NCBI GenBank assembly: GCA_014529385.2
Contig: CM043967.1
Coordinates: 82,658,278 to 82,722,277 of the forward strand
DNA from: Adiantum capillus-veneris
Lineage: Eukaryota; Streptophyta; Polypodiopsida; Polypodiales; Pteridaceae
Length of the DNA: 64,000 bases
Direction of reading: 5' to 3'
This document shows positions 53,994 to 62,217 of the stretch, in pieces. The notes beneath the pieces are model-generated. The model was given only the letters and a program-made list of their open reading frames with translations. It was not told the origin of the DNA and did no database searches. A program made the translations under genes and the position numbers. How positions within the stretch are numbered: position 1 is the stretch's first letter; every line of letters begins with the position of its first letter.

Positions 53994-54957
53994 TAGTTGT
54001 GGATTCAAGAGCCCTTAACCAGGAACTCTACCCCCTGTGATGAGGAGGGGGTTCAGACTAGTATCAACATTGGAAATAGAAATGAACATGTCGAGCTAAA
54101 TTTTCCCTAGCAGACATTCTTTCCTATTCCAAACAGTATATCCATCAATCATTCTTTCCTACTTAGACTTCAATATACAATTGAATTCAAATGCCGAGGT
54201 TTTCGTCGGATTACTCCAACATGTTTAGGGATATGTTCTTTCCTAACTTATTGTATGCAATGTTAAATTAACAACTTGAATTAAAATGTTACCTACGTCC
54301 TCCATTTCCTCTTCATTGGCTCGTGAGATGGCCAGTACTTGGTCGTCCATGGGAGCTTTTCCTTTCTCATTCATGTTGCTTGTTCTTGCCTCGCGATCGT
54401 GGGCACCTCCGAAGCGAGTTCTCTTTACCGGGGCCATTTTATACTCACTACTTAATTGACAAACTTGGAGAAAAAGAACTAATGTCTGAGAGTACCACAA
54501 CAATCAAGATGACAGATTACAATCACTGAACAATTCGTTTTGCACGAGATGGTTAGGTTTCCTTCAAGACAGGGTATTTTATGGATAGTACCTTACTTGT
54601 TCTATGGGAACTGGCTCTAAAATTAAATACTTGGCCTAGGTAATTAGGAATTTCATAATTTTACTAATCAATTTACTAGAGGGTTGAATTAGACATGCTA
54701 AATCACTTTCCTAATGTAAGTAGAGAGATGAAAAATTTCCATATGCATAGGTGAGAGAAAATTCCCTTCTTAGTCGCTTAATGACGGATTAATTTCCCTT
54801 AATTACATCGTACTTTATTAATAAATTGAATCTAACTTAGCTACACCAATATTGTGTGGTAATCGAATGAAATTAACCAAATCCACATCATTACTTGCTT
54901 GACAATTAATTACTATGCCGACCAGCGGAAGATTTCCGCTTACTAATCATGCATTAA
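53994..54957. other. Unassigned sequence between H and K
   Basis: Right flank of the H insertion. A purine tract GATGAGGAGGGGG lies at about 54040-54052. A minus ORF with ATG 54437-54435 (M-A-P-V-K-R-T-R-F, basic then acidic, about 65 codons to 54243) could be a first exon or gag start, because it ends at a donor-like GTAGGTAAC. A hairpin AGCGGAA/TTCCGCT lies at about 54924-54940. Nothing else is recognisable. Confidence 0.4.
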
Positions 54958-55127
54958 TGTCAGGACAAGGGTCTTGTACCCTAAGAACTAGGTTAGTCAC
55001 GGACTACGGCCAAGGGCCGGGCTAGGCAGTGTGGACAGGGGATCCGTCTAGGGCAAGGGGCTAGGAGCCCGCCTATATAAAGGGAGGTTGGGAGGAGGAT
55101 CTCAGGCCTAGTTCCCTAGTTCTTACA
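54958..55127 (+). repeat. 5' LTR of element K (170 bp)
   Basis: TGTCAGGACA to GTTCTTACA, with TATA box TATATAAAG at 55074-55082. It is followed by one base and a primer site. Near its ends it carries CCCTAAGAACTAGG and CCTAGTTCTTACA, which are largely inverted copies of each other. Confidence 0.75.
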
Positions 55128-55128
55128 C

Positions 55129-55139
55129 TGGTATCAGAG
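55129..55139 (+). other. Primer-binding site of element K
   Basis: TGGTATCAGAG, initiator-Met type. Confidence 0.85.
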
Positions 55140-55152
55140 TCTAGGAGTCTCT

Positions 55153-55156
<4 letters not shown>

Positions 55157-55190
<34 letters not shown>
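55157..55190 (+). repeat. (CT)17 microsatellite in the leader of K
   Basis: 34 bases of CT, 17 bases after the primer site, on the element's sense strand. Confidence 0.95.
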
Positions 55191-55194
<4 letters not shown>

Positions 55195-55981
55195 GCGTGG
55201 TCTCTTTAGGCCCCTAAAAGCATGCTCCTTTGGTGAGAACCGTTGCTTTTTTGGGCTCTTTTCCGTTTTTAGCCGGTTTACTTGCCAAATTGGGTAGAGC
55301 TTCTTGTTTTGGACGTGTGTGGTGCATGCTTTAACGAGGAGTTGGGATGGGAAGAAGCGCCCTGCGGAGGTAGATATTTTTCTAGAACACTGCGGCCGTA
55401 GCCGGCCTGTGCGAGCCCCGCCATCGTCACCTTCCTCCTCGTCGAAGAGCGCTCGCAGCCTGCGTTGTTTGGGCTTCAAAAAACCCTTTGTATTCACACT
55501 AAAAGGCCTATGGACATTGGCTTTGAGCTTTGGCCATAGTGGAAGGCCCTTCCCACCAACCGGGCGGCATAAACAAAGGCCGGCAAGCCTTCCTCCGTTC
55601 TCGTGCTCTTTGGGAAGATAAACGACCACCAGTTCGTTGTGTTGCAGGAATAATTCAGTATTCCAAGCAGGCTGCAAACTCCGATTGTATTTCGGTTTGC
55701 ATAAGATGCAAATCCCGTCATCGGCTACTATGAATTGATTTGTGTTTTCAAATGCGTCCTCGGCTCCAAATCAATTGTTGATTGCGCGTTGGCTTGGGAT
55801 TTACAATTCGATTTCAACTTGGACGTTCAGTTCAGTTGAAGACATAATTACCCAGTTAATTATCGCAACCTGCTATGAGCTAGTGCTGAAGTTCCTCGGT
55901 GATTTCACCTCTTCCCCAATTCTACCAGGATTGAAAATTCATCTTCTTTACGACCGCCGGCGAGGTTACACGGTTAACTAC
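55191..55981 (+). other. Internal sequence of element K, cut by element D
   Basis: GC-richer leader, then a plus ORF at 55742-55984 (81 codons; L-I-A-R-W-L-G-I-Y-N-S-I) that could be the start of gag but has no decisive motif. D begins at 55982, and the rest of K is not seen. The minus ORF at 55189-55677 is probably chance. Confidence 0.35.
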
Positions 55982-56238
55982 TGAAGCGGTCCGGGGCGGG
56001 CAACAAGAAGAGCAACCTCTAGACACCCTTCAAGGCTCCCGTGCTGCTCAATGGGGCTGGGGCACAACACAACACAAACCAAAACAACAAACCCACAGCC
56101 AAATCCCAACTACACAAGGGGCACCACCTAGTTTAAGAGCGAACTAGGACGCAAAAGAGGAGAATCGTTAGAGCAACGCACAAACAAGCAAGGAATTTAC
56201 ACTAACCCTAACACCAATGGAACACTCTCACACACTAA

Positions 56239-56302
<64 letters not shown>

Positions 56303-58682
56303 TGCTCGGGCTGCTTTGAAGTGTATCGTTAATGATCAAGCAAACATAAATATATATATGTAAGAAAGAGAGAGAAGGGGGAAGGGGGTGCTTGTTGCAC
56401 TAATGCCTTCTTACAAATCTGTCATGACCAATCAAAGTGATATTAGTATTTGTTCAACATAGCCTGAGTAAATTACACCACAACACATCACAAGAAAAAA
56501 GCCACCCCAATCACTGTCTTAAAGCCAGGGGAGTCCTCTCCACCCTGTCGCCCTCTTACAGCATGTGGGATTTATGGATAAATTGATAACAATACCCGGA
56601 GACAAGCTATCAAGAACTTAAATAAAACACCAAGACACTTACACATCATTATTGTCCATGACTTCACGTTGGAAGGGAGACAAGGTATCCATGCTTAGTC
56701 CAAATTCACCCTCCTTGATTCAGCAAATGTTGGGCTTACTCTAGTAGGAGAAATGATAGATTTCCTACTCTCAATTTAATGATCACTCTCTCTTACAATG
56801 GCATAGAGTTCCCTTGCTAATCACCCCTAATACAACACATACATATGCCTAATGCCAATGAGATTCCACTCAAGAGCTCCTTCTCAAGAGGTTGATCTTG
56901 GCTTCTCAAGCTATAGCATAGTGCTCTTTCTTCTCCCCCTTTTTGTGCTAGCTACACCCTCCTTTTATAGCAATTTGAAGGCTAGGGTTACTCCTCTAAC
57001 CATGGTTGGGTTAGATTTTCAGCAATTTATCTAATTTCTTTTGCTTGGAATTATCAAGAAGTTGGTGGGGAAAGAGAGAGGAGAGAAATGGAGGTGATAG
57101 GACTTTTCATAGTGGGTTAGTGTTAGTAGAGTTAGTATTAATTTACAAATGGAATTGGATATTTACAATGGGAGTATCCATGTAGGATACAAATAAGGAA
57201 GAAAAACTCTTAAGAGGTAAGAAAAGGTGGATTTCTTACAAGGTTGATGCTCCAAGTGTCTTGAGTAGGGCCAATTTTGATGCTCGTTGACGGTCCAGTA
57301 GCTTTGACGGTACATTTTTTCTCCACTCTTGACCTTCCTTGAGAGACAAGGTAATTGAAGCTGAGTAATCAACCACCATGATGCTGTCTTTTAAGAGAAG
57401 AGGCTGAATTTTGTGGTTTTTTTGATAGATATGGGTAATTTGGAGGAGGAAAAATGAGACTAGGTGGTCAATTTTGGAATGAAATTGTGTGTGGGAGGTA
57501 TGAATTCACCATGGTTTCTCTCATTCTTCAAGGTTGAGGAGAAGGTGAGTAGGGTGCAGAGAGGAGTGGTGAGAGAGGTGGGGATGATGAGTGGAGAAGT
57601 GTGTGTGAAAGAGGAAAATGATAAAGTGGAAGAGAGAGTGTGGCTGCATACCATGGGAAAACTGGGGTCCACTAATAAAATCATAGCTCACAGCTCGTAG
57701 CTCAAAAAATATGAAAAAATTTGAGGCAAAAGTTCAGTCCACGAGCTACAACTTTTGTTTGTATCACATTTTCAAATTCGAAGAGCAAGTGAACTTTAAA
57801 AATTCAGCAAAACCGACCGTTTTTTTCCACTGCACAAGGTCCTTGTTGGGTCCTTCTTTGGATGATTCTTTTGAATACCTCCAAGAGTGAGCCCTCCATA
57901 GTGCATGTATGCATGCCACCTACCCTTGACCTTATTTGGTAGGTCTATAATTGAAGATATTATTGAGATCATGATATAAGTGAATAGTACAACTAAGAAA
58001 ATCGAATATTGAGGGGTCTAAAAAATATGTACATGTCAAATATAAATAATATAAGTGGAAAAAATATAAAGGGGTCAAAAGAAATCTCTCTCATTATGAG
58101 GCTACCATAAAAAGATAAATATTTTTGGTATTCTAATTTTTTAGAAAAAAAACAAAATAGATGTAGGAAGTGAAAAATCACAATGGTGAAAAAATATACA
58201 CATAAATAAAACTAGTTTTTTTGGATTTTTGTTGGGGTGGAGTTACACCAAATATAAGAGAAGCTTACATGAAAATATTTCTATATGGAATAAAGAGTAT
58301 GAAAAATGGTAAGAAAAATTGTGGTAATGGTGAGGCAATGTACAGAGCATAAATAACACACACGTAGGTAGAAATATTTAAATAAATACCAAAATAATTA
58401 TGAAAAAATCTTTTATTTAGGCCCTATATACAAAGAAATATTTACATACGCATGGTCCATAATATACTTATATTTTTTATATTTTTTATTTTTTTGGCTC
58501 AACTAGCCCAATGACTAGCTAATTGAGGGTTTTTTATTTCAGTAAGGAGATATGAAAAAAGTCCCCTAACTCACACGCACCTATATGCAGTGAAAGGGTG
58601 AGGGTAACCACAGTGTTTGAGTGATTTGATAGGGTGAGATAACTCACTATGGCAATTACAGAGAGCCGAAAAACGGCTATCA
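55982..58682 (-). repeat. 3' LTR of element D (2701 bp)
   Basis: The same family as LTR A (1209-3810), minus-strand TGATAGCCG to CTTCA. The U5 stem-loop arms are at 56127-56133 and 56142-56148. A minus TATA box lies near 56963-56970. Confidence 0.92.
56243..56299 (-). repeat. (AG)28 microsatellite in LTR D
   Basis: 57 bases of AG on the plus strand (CT on the sense strand), near the stem-loop, as in A and E. Confidence 0.97.
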
Positions 58683-58710
58683 TTAGCCCTCCCCCAGGAT
58701 GATGGTATAT

Positions 58711-60949
58711 TTATGTACCATCATAAAGAATCTTTTCCAAAGAGAGTGCTTCAGAGTCCTTGACAAGATCTTCATTGTTTGGCCCCTTGGAATTTTGGTT
58801 TGTGTTACACTCATGCTTCATGGAACAATACTTACATGGGATAGTTGCCTTTTTCTCTGGTAGATCCTTTGGTAGAAGGCGACTCAAGTAAGGCTTCAAG
58901 CGATACCCGTTTACCTTCCTGGAGTGCTCTTTACCATTCAAGTCCATAAGCTGATAGTAACTAGAATTGAAAGCCTTTTTGACTATGTATGGCCCTTGCC
59001 ATCTAGTTTCAAACTTGGCATCAAAACGATTGTCAAGTCGATTGTCATAACTTAGCACAAGCTTTCCTTCCTTGATGCCTTTGTCCTTCAGTTTCTTGTC
59101 CTGCGTTTCTTTCGCTTGTTTGGCTTTCCTCTTATAGCACTCGTATGCTGCTTCTCTTTTCCACTCAAGCTCAGCTAAGGTAAGAAGTCAATCCATCCAT
59201 GCTTCTTGATCATCTTGTGCTGAGTTGCCATGAAGTCGCATTGTTGGAATGTTTAGTTCAATTGGCTGTAAAGCCTCTTGACCATAGACCAAGTGAAATG
59301 GTGTGAACTCCGTGGCTTCCCTATATGTGGTTCGATACGCCCACAAGGCACCATCCAAGAAGTCATCCCACAACTTTGTCTTGTTTTTCACCATCTTTCT
59401 AATGATGCCTGCAATGACACCATTAGCTTTTTCTACCAAACCATTTGATTGGGGATAGTAGGGTGTACTGTGACGATGTAGAATGCGAAGTTCTTCACAG
59501 ACTTCTATGAGCAATCCCTTTCTAAACCCTGGACCATTATCAGAAACAATCTCCAAAGGTGTGCCAAATCTACAACAAATGTGAGTGTAGACGAATTTGC
59601 TCACTGTCCTCTCATTTACCTTTGCCACACTTTGTGCTTCCACCCACCTAGTCATATAGTCTACAGCCACTAGAATGTAGAGTTTACCCTTTTTTGTCCT
59701 AGGCAGAGGACCCATAGCATCAATGCCCCACTTTTCAAAGGGTCCATTTGCAAGCACAATTTGCCTTGGACTATAAATCAATCTTCTATTCCCATTTACC
59801 TGACAATTGTGACAACTTTTACACCAATGTTGGACATCCACATGCAGACTTGGCCAAACATACCCCGCAAGCAAAATCTTCTTCACAGTTAATTCTTGGG
59901 AAAAATGACCACCACATGCCTCTTCATGCAAACCTTTTAGAATGGCTGGAATTTCCTCGATAGTTGGTACTCTTCTGCACACTTGATCCTTCCCTCTTTG
60001 ATAGAGGAAGCCTTCTAGGAAGAGATAGAAACTTTCCTTCTTCATGAGTCTCCTCTTCTGAGCCTTCGTGAAGTCTTGTGGAAACTCACCCTCCAAAATG
60101 TATCCAATAATGGGAACCAATGACTCCATTCCCTGGTATTTCGGTTGCTTGACAGCTGCTGCCACCATGATGACCTGCACTTCTCTCTCAACACATGTAA
60201 CTGCTTGTTGTGCAAGTAAATCCAAATCTTCATTTTGTTTCCTCGGAATATGATATAGTTGCACTTCTTCAAACTGATTAAACATCCTAGGAATGGCATG
60301 AACTTTTATCCTTAAGCTTTCATTCTTGCATGCCCAAATTCCTAAAATTTGTTTAACAATGAGAAGTGCATCTCCCTTTACCATGAGACGTTTTATCCCT
60401 TGGCCAATGCACATCTTCAAACCATGAAGTAGTGTGTCGTATTCTGCTTCATTGTTGCTAGTTGAACCTAGTAGATTGACCTTCTCTTTCATGACCACCT
60501 CTCCACTTGGGTTGAGCAACACTAGCCCTCCCCCTGCTTTTCCTGTGGCTCGACGAAAAGCTCCATCAAAGAACAAGGTAAAAGCATTAGGAATACTTTT
60601 TGGTGGTGGCAATGGTAGGGTCTTTACTTCAGGCACCTTAATCTCCTTTTCATGCACCCTATAAGTGAGAATCCCTGCCAATTGTGCACGCACACTATCT
60701 TCTACCTTGAAAGAGTATTGAAACTCTTGCAACTCCATAATCCACTTTGAGATCCTAGTACTAAGATTCATTTGAGATGACACCCAAGGGAACAAATTCT
60801 CTGCGGTGAGAATTACAAAAGGTTTTGGGATCAAGTAGGATCTAAACTTCCTTATCGCAAACATGAGAGAAAGCATCATGAGTTCTACCTCCGTGTAGCC
60901 TCTCTCTAAAGCATTCATGACCCTACTAGCAAAGTAGATGGGCCGCATA
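58711..60949 (-). pseudogene. pol: Pol of element D: RNase H, archaeal-type RNase H, integrase
   Basis: One minus frame from 60949 to 58711 with a single TGA at 59190-59188 (W-M-D-[Arg]-L-L-T-L, CGA to TGA). In order: the RT-linked RNase H (R-P-I-Y-F-A-S-R), the archaeal-type RNase H with F-F-D-G-A-F, N-E-A-E-Y and G-D-A, the zinc domain C-K-S-C-H-N-C-Q (about 59800), core Asp in G-I-D-A-M-G-P, Asp in S-D-N-G-P-G-F, Glu in N-G-L-V-E-K-A-N, and the C-terminal domain L-V-L-S-Y-D-N-R and N-G-Y-R-L-K-P-Y. This is the best preserved integrase in the window. Confidence 0.95.
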
Positions 60950-61251
60950 TACACATATTCTTTTGTAAAAACCTAATAAGAACTCGCTCTACACATTACA
61001 GTAGAGCGAGTTCACCATATCTTCGTGCTCTTCTTCTCGCACTCTCTCTCGCGTTGCACTTCCGCTCATACTCCTTCAACTGGTATCAGAGCTCAGATCG
61101 AGGCTCGGGGCAGCACTGCAGGAGGCTAGAGTCACCAACTCAGATTGGAGTGAAATTCGACAGGCGAAGACACGAACCCAAATCTCATGGGTAAGCTCGA
61201 AGGGCTTGGTGTTGTCAGAATTTCATTCTGAGGTCATCTCGGCGACCGTTT
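60950..61251 (+). mobile_element. Fragment of an H-type copia LTR and leader
   Basis: 60950-61078 matches the downstream two thirds of the H LTR in opposite orientation to H; the TATA-containing start is missing. The primer site TGGTATCAGAGC is at 61081-61092, and leader sequence matches H until about 61251. It joins D and J head-to-head. Junction with D shares ACACAT-like microhomology. Confidence 0.88.
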
Positions 61252-61276
61252 AGGGTGTCTTCCTCATAACAAGAGG

Positions 61277-61663
61277 GTGGTGAAGTTAAGACGAAAGGTC
61301 CTATGCGTAGATTCCATTTTCCTCTTGTTGTTGGGCACTAAGGAAGACCGCGCAGTCATCCAACTAGTGTGTGCCCTAAGATTGGTAAATAGAGTGAAAT
61401 TTGGCGTTTGGCGAGTGTATTTCACCATTGAGGAAGACTCTTCAGGAAACTTGCGGCCAGAGTTCATGCTTCATAGACTCACATTTGGTGAATTTTTCCC
61501 TCATTTGCGTCTTATTAATAGTCTTCCTTTCGCTTTCAACAAAAGAGATAGGGAGCTATTCAGAGCTTGTCTTAATAAAGAGAGCATAGAGAAGATTGCA
61601 AATTTGTATAAATTCTCATCCTTCTCTACTTTCTATGACACTTTGTTCATAGAGACATTGTAA
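61277..61663 (+). CDS. Leader ORF 1 of element J (5' truncated), unknown
   Basis: 128 codons with no ATG near the start, because the 5' end is lost at the copia junction. Unrecognised. It resembles the next ORF over about 75 residues: V-C-A-L-R-L-V, R-L-T-F-G-E-F, L-I-N-S-L-P-F-A-F versus A-C-A-L-G-I-V, R-L-S-F-E-E-F, L-I-N-S-L-P-F-C-F. The two are therefore probably a tandem duplication. Its stop TAA (61661-61663) falls at a donor-like TTG-TAAAT, so the two ORFs could be exons of one protein. Confidence 0.65.
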   Translation: MVKLRRKVLCVDSIFLLLLGTKEDRAVIQLVCALRLVNRVKFGVWRVYFTIEEDSSGNLRPEFMLHRLTFGEFFPHLRLINSLPFAFNKRDRELFRACLNKESIEKIANLYKFSSFSTFYDTLFIETL

Positions 61664-61717
61664 ATCTCTTTATGCTTTTGAATGATTTAACCATAATCCT
61701 AAGGAGTTTTTGTCCAG
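61660..61717 (+). other. Candidate 58-nt intron between the J leader ORFs
   Basis: GTAAATCTC at the left, GTTTTTGTCCAG at the right, with a branch-like TGATTTAAC inside. Removal keeps the frame from ORF 1 into ORF 2, which otherwise has no ATG. It is shorter than typical plant introns, so this is tentative. Confidence 0.4.
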
Positions 61718-62168
61718 GAATTTTGTAGCACAAGTGGAGTCTTTAAATCTTGCAAACTTGATTGGACTTGATGAGGATGTTCTTTATGAAATTGTGAGAA
61801 GGTTGCCTCACTCCGACTGTGTGGAACTCGAAGGAAAGGAGCTCCTAGTCAATTGCTACTTTCTCACGGCCTTCGACGAGCATGAAGATTTAGTTTTTAT
61901 ACAAACCGCTTGTGCGTTGGGAATTGTAGAGCAAGTGCAATTTATCACTTGGGACGTGGTTGCTCTTTTGAATCCAGAAAATGAAGTTCTAGAGATTTCT
62001 GTTTATCGCCTTAGCTTTGAAGAATTTCAACCCTTCTTAGAGCTCATCAATAGTCTACCTTTTTGTTTTGATCAAACAAATCAAGACCTCATTGAAGCTT
62101 GGATAGCTGAAGAAGAAAACCTAGAGTGGTATTTTCTTACTTCTTCATTTGCAGGCGAGTGGTTCTAA
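61718..62168 (+). CDS. Leader ORF 2 of element J, unknown
   Basis: The frame opens at 61686 and ends at TAA 62166-62168; the only upstream start-like codon is TTG 61710. Paralogous to ORF 1 over its C-terminal half. The N-terminal segment D-E-D-V-L-Y-E-I-V-R-R-L-P resembles the first helix of an F-box, but the remaining F-box positions are not obvious. No membrane segment. Gag starts 50 bases downstream. The frame is intact although gag of the same copy has stops. Confidence 0.65.
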
Positions 62169-62217
62169 ATCTCTATTGTATCCCTTATTGTAACTCGTGT
62201 TGTAATCTTTCATAATA

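Larger units (their letters stand above)
55982..60949 (-). mobile_element. Element D: Ty3/gypsy (Tat-type), 3' half, family of A
   Basis: Minus strand: pol from the first RNase H onward (about 60949), integrase, polypurine tract (about 58683-58700), 3' LTR (58682-55982). The gag, protease and RT parts are absent. At about 60950 the sequence changes to a copia LTR fragment in the opposite orientation. Confidence 0.92.

Noticed and set aside
55189-55677. 162-aa minus ORF in the K leader
   Set aside because: Opposite to the element's sense, GC-rich leader, no conserved motif; an open frame of this length can occur by chance.
61277-62168. Homology between the J leader pair and the 70/72-aa pair
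   Set aside because: Only R-L, a Pro and a hydrophobic-Pro-hydrophobic pattern are shared; not enough to claim common descent.
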